64,000 bases of DNA from NCBI RefSeq assembly GCF_003751225.1, contig NZ_RJKE01000001.1, positions 3,038,001-3,102,000 on the forward strand, written 5' to 3'. The notes below the pieces were generated by a model. The model made no database searches. It saw only the letters and a list, made by a program, of their open reading frames with translations, and was not told where the DNA came from. This stretch comes from Actinocorallia herbida. Lineage in GTDB: Bacteria > Actinomycetota > Actinomycetes > Streptosporangiales > Streptosporangiaceae. Positions 53,349-61,580 of the stretch are shown piece after piece. Both the position numbers and the translations under genes were made by a program. The first letter of the stretch is position 1; each line of letters starts with the position of its first letter.

Positions 53349-54248
53349 ATGACCGAGCCCACCGCCGCGACCCCTACCCCCGGCCTGCCCGAGCCGCCTC
53401 CCATCGGCGCCGCCGCGCTGCCGCCGGGCACGTTCGCGGGCACGAGCGTGCTGGTCACCGGCGGCGGTACCGGCCTGGGCCTGGCGATCGCCGTCGAGTT
53501 CGCGAGGCTCGGCGCCGACCTCGTCATCGCCAGCCGCAAGCGGGAGCACCTGGAGCAGGGCGAGGCGGTGCTCCGCGAGCTCGGCGGGCGGGTGCTCGCC
53601 GTGCCCTGCGACATCCGCGACCCCGAGCGGATCGCGGCGGCCTTCGACACGGCGGCCGAGGCGTTCGGGCCGCCCGGCGTGCTCGTCAACAACGCGGCCG
53701 CCAACTTCCCCGTCCCGGCCGAGGACATGTCGCCGAACGCCTGGCGGACGGTCGTGGACATCACGCTCAACGGCACGTACTTCTGCGCCAGGGAGTTCGC
53801 CCGCCGCCACCTGGAGGCCGGGACGCCCGGCTCGATCGTCAACGTCGGCGCGTCCTACGCCTGGACGGGCGGGCCGGGGTTCGCGCACAGCGCCGCCGCG
53901 AAGGCCGGGGTGAAGAACCTCGTGGAGACCCTCGCCGTCGAGTGGGGGCCGTACGGGATCCAGGTCAACGGACTGGTGCCGGGGATGTTCCCGCACGAGG
54001 ACATGACCGCCGACATCAAGGGCAATCTGGACCGGACGCAGGTGAAGGACGCGTGCCAACCGGCCCTGCGCGTCGGACGGCTGCGCGAACTCGGCTGGGC
54101 CGCGACCTTCCTCGCCTCCCCCTATGCCCGGTTCGTCTCCGGGCACACCCTGGTCGTGGACGGCGCCAACTGGCAGCGGCGGAGCCTCACCAACCCGCCC
54201 GTCGTGACCGTCCGCGAGCAGATGGGCCGCGGCCCGTTCCAGCCGTAG
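53349..54248 (+). CDS. 2,4-dienoyl-CoA reductase-like SDR
   Basis: A 299-aa short-chain dehydrogenase with VTGGGTGLGLAIA (cofactor), NNAAANFPVPAEDMS and an active site HSAAAKAG, where the usual Tyr of YxxxK is Ser. That substitution, and the NNAAANF block, are typical of the dienoyl-CoA reductase branch. It starts two bases after the crotonase stop and so belongs to the same operon. It probably reduces an unsaturated CoA ester. Confidence 0.82.
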   Translation: MTEPTAATPTPGLPEPPPIGAAALPPGTFAGTSVLVTGGGTGLGLAIAVEFARLGADLVIASRKREHLEQGEAVLRELGGRVLAVPCDIRDPERIAAAFDTAAEAFGPPGVLVNNAAANFPVPAEDMSPNAWRTVVDITLNGTYFCAREFARRHLEAGTPGSIVNVGASYAWTGGPGFAHSAAAKAGVKNLVETLAVEWGPYGIQVNGLVPGMFPHEDMTADIKGNLDRTQVKDACQPALRVGRLRELGWAATFLASPYARFVSGHTLVVDGANWQRRSLTNPPVVTVREQMGRGPFQP

Positions 54249-54258
54249 GGGAGGACCG

Positions 54259-55299
54259 ATGGACGCGCGGCTCACCGCCGAGCAGCGGATGCTGGACGAG
54301 GTCGCCGCACGGTTCGCGGTGGACCTCGCCGGGCACGAGGTCGCCGATCCCGGCGCCTGGACGGACCGGGACGCCCGGGGCTGGGCGGATCTGTCCGCGA
54401 CCGGGCTGATCGGCCTGCACACGCCGGCCTCAGTCGGCGGAGGCGACGCGGGAGTCGTCGAGACGGCCTTGGTCGCTGAAAGGTTCGCCGCGGCCTTGTC
54501 GGCTGCGCCCTTCCTCGCCGCCTCATGGAGCACCGCGTCGCTCGCCGCCGCGGGCGCCGACGCGGCGCTCCGGGCCGTCAACGAGGGCGGGCTGCGGCTC
54601 GCGCCGGTGCTGCGGCCCGACCTGTCGGGCCCGGCCCTGCGCGGCGAGGACGGCATCGCCGTCGACGCCAGGGGAGCCCGCGCGGGATTGCTGACGGACG
54701 CGGACGGCGCCCTGCACGCGGTGGCCCTCGGTCCGCCGACGCGGGGCGCCGACCTCACCCGGACCCTGTGCCCGGTCGCGGCCGACGCGGCGGAGATCGA
54801 CCTCGGCGTGCCACTCGGCTCTCCGCTCGCCCCGGCGGATCTGATCCGCGTCGAGGCCACGGCCCTCGCCGTCCTGTCCGCCGACCTCCTCGGCACCATG
54901 CGCCGGGCCCTGGACGACGCGGTCGCCCATGTCGCGCGCCGAGAGCAGTTCGGCGTTCCCGTCGGGTCCTTCCAGGCGGTCCAGCACCTCGCCGCGCACG
55001 CCGCGACGCGTACCGAGGGATCGCGCGGCGCGATGTGGCACGCCGCCTGGGCCGCGACCCGGCTCGCCCCCGATGACGCGCTCCTCGCCGCCCGCCAGGC
55101 CAAGGCCTACTGCGCGGAATCGGCACTCGAAGTCGCCGAGACCGCGGTGCAGCTGCTCGGCGGCATCGCGCTCACCCGCGAGCACCCCGGCCATCTGCGG
55201 CTGCGCCGCGTCCTGCTGTCGAGGGCGCTGCTCGGCGACGAGAACGCTCAGTACGCCGCCATCGCCGCTCGGCGGCTCGCCCCCTCCGGAACGGGCTGA
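54259..55299 (+). CDS. Acyl-CoA dehydrogenase family protein (short subunit)
   Basis: A 346-aa protein with the acyl-CoA dehydrogenase C-terminal helical domain (AVAHVARREQFGVPVGSFQAVQHLAAH, AVQLLGGIALTREHPGHLRLRR). The catalytic Glu normally found before the final helices is not obvious and the N-terminal FAD-binding motifs are weak. Such degenerate subunits pair with a full dehydrogenase in actinobacterial heterotetramers. The stop overlaps the next gene (TGATG). Confidence 0.8.
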   Translation: MDARLTAEQRMLDEVAARFAVDLAGHEVADPGAWTDRDARGWADLSATGLIGLHTPASVGGGDAGVVETALVAERFAAALSAAPFLAASWSTASLAAAGADAALRAVNEGGLRLAPVLRPDLSGPALRGEDGIAVDARGARAGLLTDADGALHAVALGPPTRGADLTRTLCPVAADAAEIDLGVPLGSPLAPADLIRVEATALAVLSADLLGTMRRALDDAVAHVARREQFGVPVGSFQAVQHLAAHAATRTEGSRGAMWHAAWAATRLAPDDALLAARQAKAYCAESALEVAETAVQLLGGIALTREHPGHLRLRRVLLSRALLGDENAQYAAIAARRLAPSGTG

Positions 55300-56426
55300 T
55301 GGACTTCCACGACACCCCGCAGGAGGCCGCTTTCCGGGGCGAACTACGCTCCTGGCTCGCCGCCCACGCGCCCGCCGACCTGCCCCGTGACCCCGACGAG
55401 CGGGCCGCCGCGCTGAACGGCTGGCACCGGGCCCTCGCCGGTGCCGGATATGTCGGCCTGTCCTTCCCCTCCCGCTACGGGGGCCGCGGCCTGCCCCCGA
55501 CCTACGAGGCGATCCTCAACGACGAACTGGGCGCGGGCGGGCACCCTCCGCCCCCGGCCATCGGGCACCTCACCAACGCCGTGCGGCTCTTCGGCACCGA
55601 GGCGCAGCGGACCGGGCACCTGCCCGGCATGCTCGCCTGCACCGAACGCTGGTGCCAGGGCTTCAGCGAGCCCGACGCGGGCAGCGACCTCGCCTCGGTG
55701 CGCACCCGGGCCGTGCTCGCCCCGGACGGGTCCGGCTGGGTCGTCACCGGGCGGAAGATCTGGACGAGTGAGGCGATGTGGTCCGACTGGTGCCTGCTCC
55801 TGTGCCGGACCGGGTCCGACGGCCGGGGCCACCACGGCCTGTCGATGCTGCTCGTGCCCCTCGACGCCCCGGGCGTCACGCGGCGGGCCATCACCACCGC
55901 CTCGGGCACCAGGGAGTTCGCCGAGGTCGCCTTCGACGGCGCCCGCGTCCCGGCCGGGCACGTCCTGGGCGAGCCGGGCCAGGGGTGGGCCATCGCGATG
56001 CGGCTCCTGGGCTACGAGCGCGGCCCCGCCGACATCGGCTGGGTGGCCCGCCTCGGGCGCATGCTCACCCTCCTGGAGCGGGACATCCGCACCGGAACCG
56101 TCGCGGCCGATGAGGCGGCGCGGCTCTCCGTCGCGCGCGCCTGGGTCGCTCTGCGGACCCTGGAACTGCACGTCCAGCGGACCCTCTCCGCGCGCTTGGA
56201 CGGCTCACTTCCCGGGCCCGAAGGCTCCCTCGACAAGCTCCTGCTCACCGAGGCAGATCAGCTCCTCAACCACGTGATCATGAACGTCCGGGGCGCCGCC
56301 GCGCTGATCGAGGAGGATCCCGTCCTCGACGCCTACTTCTGGTCCCGCGCCCAGTCCCTCTTCGGCGGCACCCAGCAGATCCAGCGCACCATCGTCGCCC
56401 AGCGCCTCCTCCACCTGCCCCGCTGA
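55299..56426 (+). CDS. Acyl-CoA dehydrogenase
   Basis: A 375-aa flavoenzyme. ERWCQGFSEPDAGSDLAS and WVVTGRKIWTSEA contact FAD, and FGGTQQIQRTIVAQRLL is the C-terminal flavin-binding helix. It would dehydrogenate an acyl-CoA, likely as the partner of the shorter subunit. The paired FadE arrangement is known from steroid catabolism. Confidence 0.9.
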   Translation: MDFHDTPQEAAFRGELRSWLAAHAPADLPRDPDERAAALNGWHRALAGAGYVGLSFPSRYGGRGLPPTYEAILNDELGAGGHPPPPAIGHLTNAVRLFGTEAQRTGHLPGMLACTERWCQGFSEPDAGSDLASVRTRAVLAPDGSGWVVTGRKIWTSEAMWSDWCLLLCRTGSDGRGHHGLSMLLVPLDAPGVTRRAITTASGTREFAEVAFDGARVPAGHVLGEPGQGWAIAMRLLGYERGPADIGWVARLGRMLTLLERDIRTGTVAADEAARLSVARAWVALRTLELHVQRTLSARLDGSLPGPEGSLDKLLLTEADQLLNHVIMNVRGAAALIEEDPVLDAYFWSRAQSLFGGTQQIQRTIVAQRLLHLPR

Positions 56427-56522
56427 CCGAGGCCCGAGGGGTCGGCCGGGTACGCGGGTGGCGGGCCGGCGCCGGAGAACGTGCGGGGCCGTGCGCTTTC
56501 GGCGGCTCCTCGATTCGGGAAT

Positions 56523-56536
56523 TGAAACGTGTTCTA
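56523..56536 (+). promoter_or_regulatory. Perfect KstR-type operator
   Basis: TGAAACGTGTTCTA fits the KstR consensus TnnAACnnGTTnnA at every fixed position and lies 21 bp upstream of the SDR start codon. KstR is the TetR-family repressor of cholesterol catabolism in mycobacteria and relatives. Confidence 0.6.
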
Positions 56537-56556
56537 GGTTGGCCTAGGTTGGGGGC

Positions 56557-57342
56557 ATGATCCTTGAGCGGTTTGCGGTGTCGGGCAAGGTCGCGGTGGT
56601 GACCGGGGCGGGTCGGGGGATCGGGGCGGCGAGCGCGGTCGGGCTCGCCCAGGCCGGCGCGGACGTCGTCCTGTCGGCCCGGACCGAAGAGCAGCTGCGC
56701 AAGGTGGCGGCGGAGATCGAGGCCTTGGGAAGACGGGCGCTCGTCGTCCCGGCCGACCTCAGCGACCTGGACGCCGTCGCCGGGCTGGCCGACGCCGCGG
56801 TGGCGGAGTTCGGCCGGCTCGACATCGTCGTCAACAATGTCGGCGGGGCCATGCCGAACGCGTTCACGGCCACCAGCGGACGGGCGCTCAAGAACGCGTT
56901 CCACTTCAATGTGGCGACCGCGCACGCTCTCACCCAGGCCGCGGTTCCGCACCTGCTGGAGACGCAGGGCGGCGTCGTCAACATCTCCTCGGCCATCGGC
57001 CGGATCGCCGGGCGCGGCTACCTCGCCTACGGCACCGCCAAGGCCGCGCTCGCCCACTACACCCGGCTGGCCGCCCTCGACCTGGCCCCGAAGATCCGGG
57101 TCAACGCGATCGCCGCCGGATCCGTCGCCACCTCCGCGCTCGACATCGTCATGGCCAGCGACGAACTCCGCATCGCGATGGAGGACGGCACCCCGCTCGG
57201 CCGGATCGCCGCCCCCGAGGACATCGCCGCGGCGGTCCTCTACCTCGCCTCGCCCGCGGGCTCCTACCTCACCGGCAAGGTCCTCGAAGTCGACGGCGGC
57301 ATCGGCGCGCCTCCGCTCGACATGGGCATCCCGGATCTTTAG
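56557..57342 (+). CDS. SDR family oxidoreductase, possibly hydroxysteroid or 3-hydroxyacyl-CoA dehydrogenase
   Basis: A 261-aa classical [16 protein letters not shown] (NAD(P) binding), [17 protein letters not shown] with the catalytic Ser, and YGTAKAAL (Tyr-x3-Lys). The KstR-type operator directly upstream and the acyl-CoA genes before it suggest a role in steroid nucleus or side-chain breakdown; a fatty-acid type 3-oxoacyl reductase is the alternative. Confidence 0.85.
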   Translation: MILERFAVSGKVAVVTGAGRGIGAASAVGLAQAGADVVLSARTEEQLRKVAAEIEALGRRALVVPADLSDLDAVAGLADAAVAEFGRLDIVVNNVGGAMPNAFTATSGRALKNAFHFNVATAHALTQAAVPHLLETQGGVVNISSAIGRIAGRGYLAYGTAKAALAHYTRLAALDLAPKIRVNAIAAGSVATSALDIVMASDELRIAMEDGTPLGRIAAPEDIAAAVLYLASPAGSYLTGKVLEVDGGIGAPPLDMGIPDL

Positions 57343-57402
57343 CGCGGAATTCCGGTACAAGGGCGAACCTCGCCGGGCACATCATGATCCAAGACGGGTG
57401 AA

Positions 57403-57432
57403 AGCCCGGGCCGCACGCAGCCGGCCCGGGCT
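57403..57432 (+). terminator. Hairpin between the SDR and cupin genes
   Basis: AGCCCGGGCCG / CGGCCCGGGCT, 11 bp perfect with an 8-nt loop, ends 16 bp before the cupin start and just before its ribosome binding site GAGGAGG. It could terminate the SDR transcript or shape the cupin 5' leader. Confidence 0.5.
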
Positions 57433-57448
57433 CCGATGAGGAGGAACG

Positions 57449-57937
57449 ATGTCCTATCCCGACGCCCTCTACCTGGCGGACAAGGGCGAGGTCAGCGCCG
57501 TGCTCCGGGCCGCGACCGCCGCGCCCGACCTGTCGATGTTCGGCATGACCGACGTGCACTACCTCGCGACCGGCGCGAGCACCGGCGGCCAGTACGGGCT
57601 CTACCGGTGGGAGATGAGCGACGGCGCGCCGGGCCCCGCGGCCCACTTCCACAAGACCATCTCCGAGGCGTTCTATGTCCTGGACGGCACCGTCGGCATC
57701 TACGACGGCGAAACCTGGCACGACGCCGCACCGGGCGAGTTCGTGTTCGTCCCGCCCGGCGGCATCCACGCCTTCCGCAACGCCCAGGGCCCCGCCACCA
57801 TGCTCATCCTCTTCGCCCCCGGAGCCCCCCGCGAGGCCTACTTCGAGGACCTCGCCGACATCATCACCAACGGCACCGAGCTCACCCCCGACGAATGGAC
57901 CGCCTTCTACAACCGCCACGACCAGTACATGCTCTGA
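57449..57937 (+). CDS. Cupin domain protein
   Basis: A 162-aa single-domain cupin. Motif 1 is AHFHKTISEAFYVLDG with two His and a Glu, motif 2 is FVPPGGIHAFRN with the last His, so a metal site is probably intact. GAGGAGGAACG precedes the ATG. The function is unknown; cupins include dioxygenases and isomerases. Convergent with fadD-like gene. Confidence 0.8.
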   Translation: MSYPDALYLADKGEVSAVLRAATAAPDLSMFGMTDVHYLATGASTGGQYGLYRWEMSDGAPGPAAHFHKTISEAFYVLDGTVGIYDGETWHDAAPGEFVFVPPGGIHAFRNAQGPATMLILFAPGAPREAYFEDLADIITNGTELTPDEWTAFYNRHDQYML

Positions 57938-58063
57938 CCCGGCCGCGGTCGCCGTCGCGGGCACGGGCGCGCATGGTCTCGGCCCGCCGCGCCCGGTGAA
58001 GCAGGTACGAGACCGTCCCGGCGCCGTTGGACCCGGCTGGTGAGGCGGGCGTCGGGACAGGGT

Positions 58064-59710
58064 TCAGGGTGACCCGGGGCGGGTGCGGAGCTCACGGCGG
58101 AGGAGCTTTCCGGTGGCCGTCTTGGGGAGGTCGGGGAGGATGGTCACCCGTCTCGGATACTTGTAGGCGGCGAGGCGGGGCTTGCAGAAGGCGATGAGGT
58201 CCTGCTCGTTCGCGTGGTGGCCGGGGCGGAGGCTGACGAAGGCGGCCACGGTCTCACCCCGGTAGGGGTCGGGGACGCCGACGACGGCGGCCTCGTGCAC
58301 GGCGGGGTGCTCGTAGAGGACGTCCTCGACCTCGCGCGGCCAGACCTTGTATCCGCCCGCGTTGATCTGGTCCTTCTTGCGGTCGACGATGAAGAACCAG
58401 CCCGCGGCGTCCATGTATCCGACGTCGCCGGTGTGCAGGCCGCCGTCGCGGAAGGTCCCGGCGGTCGCCTCGGGCTTGCGCCAGTACCCGGGCACCACCT
58501 GCGGGCCGGCGACGACGATCTCGCCGACCTCCCCGGCGGGCAGCGGCACGCCGTCGTCGCCGACCACGCGCACGACGGTGCCGTACACCGGCACGCCGAC
58601 CGACAGCGCGCCGGTGGCCTCGTCGACGGGGGCGGCGGAGCGCAGGGGTACGGCCAGCGCGGGCGAGGTGGTCTCGGTCAGGCCGTAGATGTTGTGGATG
58701 TAGGTGCCGAACCTCTCCACGAAGGCCTTGACGACGGCGGGCGGGATCGGCGCGCCGCCGGAGTAGATCGTGGTCAGGCCGCCGAGCGCCGCGCGGTCGG
58801 CGTTCGGGGCGTTCATGAGCGCCAGGAACACCGTGATCGAGCCGACCGTGAACGTCGCGCCGGACTCACGGACCGTGTCGACGGCCAGCGACGGCTCGAA
58901 CCGGTGGAAGAGCACCAGCGGGCAGCCGACCAGGAGCGCGAGCCCGATGTGGCCGATCAGCCCCGTCACGTGGAAGAGCGGCGCGACCCCGAGGATGACG
59001 TCCTCGGGACCCGTCTCCGTCCAGTCCCGGTAGACCGAGGCGGTGAAGACGATATTGCCGTGCGTGTTCAACGCGCCCTTCGGCGGCCCGGTCGTCCCGG
59101 AGGTGTAGGTGAGCACCGCGACGTCGTCCGGTCGGGGCCGCACCTCCGGCGGCCGCCGCCCGGCGTACCGGGCGATCGCCTCTTCCAGGTCGAGCGCGTC
59201 CGGACAGGCGAGGCGTTCGACACCCGCGAAGGCGCGCGGGTCGTTCCGGCTCTGGTGGCGCAGTTCGGAGGTGGTGAAGACCGTCCCGTCGAAGACCGCC
59301 CGGACGTTGGCGTACAGCCCCTCCAGGCAGACGACGGCCTTCGCCCCGCTGTCCCGCAGCAGCTCGTCCAGTTCGCGTGGTCTGTACATGGGGTTCACCG
59401 AGACAACGATCCCCCCGGCCTTCCAGACGCCCAGCAGCGCGACCACGAACTGGGGCACATTCTGGAGATAGAGGGCGACGCGATCGCCGTGCGCCACCCC
59501 GGAATCGAGCAGCCCGCAGGCGAACGCGTCCGAGAGCGCGTCGAGTTCGCGCAGCGTGGTGACCCCGTCGAAATAACGGAGGATCGGGGTCTCCGGCGCG
59601 CGTCCCACCGCCGCCGCGAACATCTCCAGCGCGTTGGCGAACTCCGGCCCGGCGTCGGCTGGGCGGCTCGTGTAGAGGCCGAGCCAGGGACGGCGGCTGT
59701 AGACGTCCAT
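58064..59710 (-). CDS. Acyl-CoA synthetase (FadD-like AMP-dependent ligase)
   Basis: A 548-aa ANL-superfamily ligase. The P-loop-like motif is YTSGTTGPPKGA (202-213), the adenine motif IYGLTETTSPA, the hinge HTGDVGYMD and the catalytic lysine PKTATGKLLRREL near the C-terminus. It activates a carboxylic acid to its CoA ester. It may supply the acyl-CoA enzymes encoded upstream on the other strand. ATG 59710 is chosen because homologues start near this point. Confidence 0.9.
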   Translation of the reverse strand: MDVYSRRPWLGLYTSRPADAGPEFANALEMFAAAVGRAPETPILRYFDGVTTLRELDALSDAFACGLLDSGVAHGDRVALYLQNVPQFVVALLGVWKAGGIVVSVNPMYRPRELDELLRDSGAKAVVCLEGLYANVRAVFDGTVFTTSELRHQSRNDPRAFAGVERLACPDALDLEEAIARYAGRRPPEVRPRPDDVAVLTYTSGTTGPPKGALNTHGNIVFTASVYRDWTETGPEDVILGVAPLFHVTGLIGHIGLALLVGCPLVLFHRFEPSLAVDTVRESGATFTVGSITVFLALMNAPNADRAALGGLTTIYSGGAPIPPAVVKAFVERFGTYIHNIYGLTETTSPALAVPLRSAAPVDEATGALSVGVPVYGTVVRVVGDDGVPLPAGEVGEIVVAGPQVVPGYWRKPEATAGTFRDGGLHTGDVGYMDAAGWFFIVDRKKDQINAGGYKVWPREVEDVLYEHPAVHEAAVVGVPDPYRGETVAAFVSLRPGHHANEQDLIAFCKPRLAAYKYPRRVTILPDLPKTATGKLLRRELRTRPGSP

Positions 59711-60216
59711 CTCGCACCCCTTCGCACGACGGCGTCGCCCGGACGCCTGACCGATCCCCACTCCCGGCCGCGGGGAACCGCGTCCGTGGCACGTTCAAAA
59801 CCCTAGTCCCGCCCTCGGACGCTTCCGCGCCCGGCACCGCCCGGGCCGTCCGCTCAGGCCCCTGGCCAAAGGGCGCCCGGCCACCGCATGCCCTGACCCG
59901 GCTCACCTGATCGTCGGAAGGCCGTGCGGTGCGGGCGCTTCAGCGCTGGGACGTTCCGAGCCCGGTCGCGCGTCAGGGCACGCGCTTCTCTGGTGGGCGC
60001 TTCAGGCGTGACCGGGACGTTCTGAGCCCGGTCGCGCGCCGGGGGGCCGGCCGGGCCGGGGGCGGCGCCGCGAGCCGGGAGGCCAGGGTGCGGCCGTCTC
60101 CTGCGCCGTGCAGGGGCGGTACCGACCTGGGGTACGGGCGGCGGAAGCCGCCGAGCCGGGCCGGACCGGCGCGGATCGTCCTCGTCCGTGGCCTCGTGCC
60201 GCGGCCGTGTCGCCGT
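59711..60216. other. Intergenic region with an imperfect direct repeat
   Basis: About 500 bp without a supported gene. Two ~40-bp copies (59933-59972 and 59995-60038) share GGGCGCTTCAG, GGGACGTTC/T and GAGCCCGGTCGCGCG. Open frames are Arg/Pro-rich without motifs. Confidence 0.45.
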
Positions 60217-60657
60217 TCATCCGGCGCAGGCGGGGTGCCGGGCCACCAACGTCAGGCCGGGCAGGCCCTCCCACCCCACGAGCCTCATCAGCTCCATGAG
60301 ATGCGGCGCCACCGAGCGAAGGATCAGGCCGCAGTCCCGGGCCGCCAGCCGACGGGCGGCCGCGATGAGGGACCGCAGCCCCGCGAGGTCGATGAAGTCG
60401 ACGCGCCCCAGGTCTATCCGCACGCTCCCGGCCGAGCCCTCGACCACGGCGGCCACCGCGCGGGCGAACAGCTCCGCGGTCGAGTGCTCCACCCGTCCGT
60501 CGACTCGCAGCGATCCCGGATCGAACGTCCCGTCCATCCGCAGGAGCGCCGTGCGCACCCGCACGCCGTCCGCCCCGATCCCTCGCGGAAGCGCGGCGGA
60601 CGGGCCGGCCGGGACGCGGTTCCCGTCCGTTCCCACCGCCCCCGCCCACCGCGCCAT
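60217..60657 (-). CDS. STAS domain protein without a phosphorylatable Ser
   Basis: A 146-aa protein with a STAS (anti-sigma factor antagonist) domain at ~38-140. The phosphorylation loop in RsbV/SpoIIAA reads D-S-S/T-G; here it is FIDLAGL, with no Ser or Thr. It therefore cannot be switched off by a RsbW-type kinase and may be a constitutive binder. AGGGGG precedes ATG 60657; an ATG 15 nt upstream is possible. No kinase or phosphatase gene is adjacent. Confidence 0.75.
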   Translation of the reverse strand: MARWAGAVGTDGNRVPAGPSAALPRGIGADGVRVRTALLRMDGTFDPGSLRVDGRVEHSTAELFARAVAAVVEGSAGSVRIDLGRVDFIDLAGLRSLIAAARRLAARDCGLILRSVAPHLMELMRLVGWEGLPGLTLVARHPACAG

Positions 60658-61580
60658 CTGCCCCCTGTCCATGTCCCGAACGATCCCGCGCCGACGCGCC
60701 GCCGCGCATCACACGAACCCATGAATCCCAGGCAAGGTGGGGAGGGCGCCCCCCCGCGCTGAGGCGGCCTCGCGGGCGAGTCCGCCGCGTGGGAGCACGG
60801 CGGCATGGTTCCCCGCCCGCGAGAACGTCCCGGCCTGCCTCGGCGAGTTCGACTTCGCCGCCGTCCACGACACGTTCGCGCTGCCTGCCCTCGGCACCGA
60901 CACCTCGGCCGCGGGCGCCCCCGGCCCCTGGGCGCTCGAGCCGAGCTCCGCTCGCGGCCCAAGCCCCTGCCGGGGCCGGCGCCACGAGATCCTCAACGGA
61001 GCCTGTCGTGAGTACCGCGACGGAACCGACCTCCCGGCCCGGCTCCGTCAGCGCCGGAGACACTGTCCCGGCCCACGGCCCGCCGTGCCGGTGGGCGTGC
61101 TGGACTCATGGTCTGCCGGGCCGTCGGGTGTGCTGGACCACGCCCGCCGTGCCGGTGGGCGTGCTGGACTCATGGTCTGCCGGGCCGTCGGGCGTCCCCC
61201 ACGGCTGTCGAGAGCCGCCGGGTGTGCTGGACCATGCCCGTCGTGTCGCTGGGTGTGTTGGGCCATGCCCGCCGGGAGCGGGCCCGCGGTCTGCCGGGGC
61301 GTCGCGTGCGCCTGGCCTCAAGGGCGTTCCGCAGGTTCGTTCGATGCTCCGTGGGACGCCGAGGGCGTCGGGTTTCGGCGAGTCGGGTGACGCGAGGGCG
61401 GGGGCGCATGGTGTGGAGACCCGTTCCGGGTGGGTGCCTCCCACGAAGGTGGGGGCTGTTCTTAGCGCGCGGGTGATACCGCGGGCGCGGTAGGCGGCGG
61501 GGGCGAATGACCGCGGATGGGGGACGTGGATCGGGGGGCCGGCTGCATAACGTGATCTGCGAGGAGTCGCGGAAAGTGAG
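60658..61580. other. Gene-poor region with a tandem repeat
   Basis: About 920 bp. From 61081 a 64-bp unit is present twice with 48 identical leading bases, then degenerates. The part 60800-61020 has one frame with less biased composition (ENVPACLGEFDFAAVHDTF), perhaps the remnant of a gene. No complete gene was accepted. Confidence 0.5.
61081..61192 (+). repeat. 64-bp tandem repeat, two copies
   Basis: CGCCGTGCCGGTGGGCGTGC begins at 61081 and again at 61145, and 48 consecutive bases are identical. Shorter echoes (GGGTGTGCTGGACCATGCCC) follow to about 61275. Confidence 0.8.

Noticed and set aside
61081-61275. CRISPR-like array
   Set aside because: Only two good copies, 64-bp period without distinct spacers, and no cas genes.
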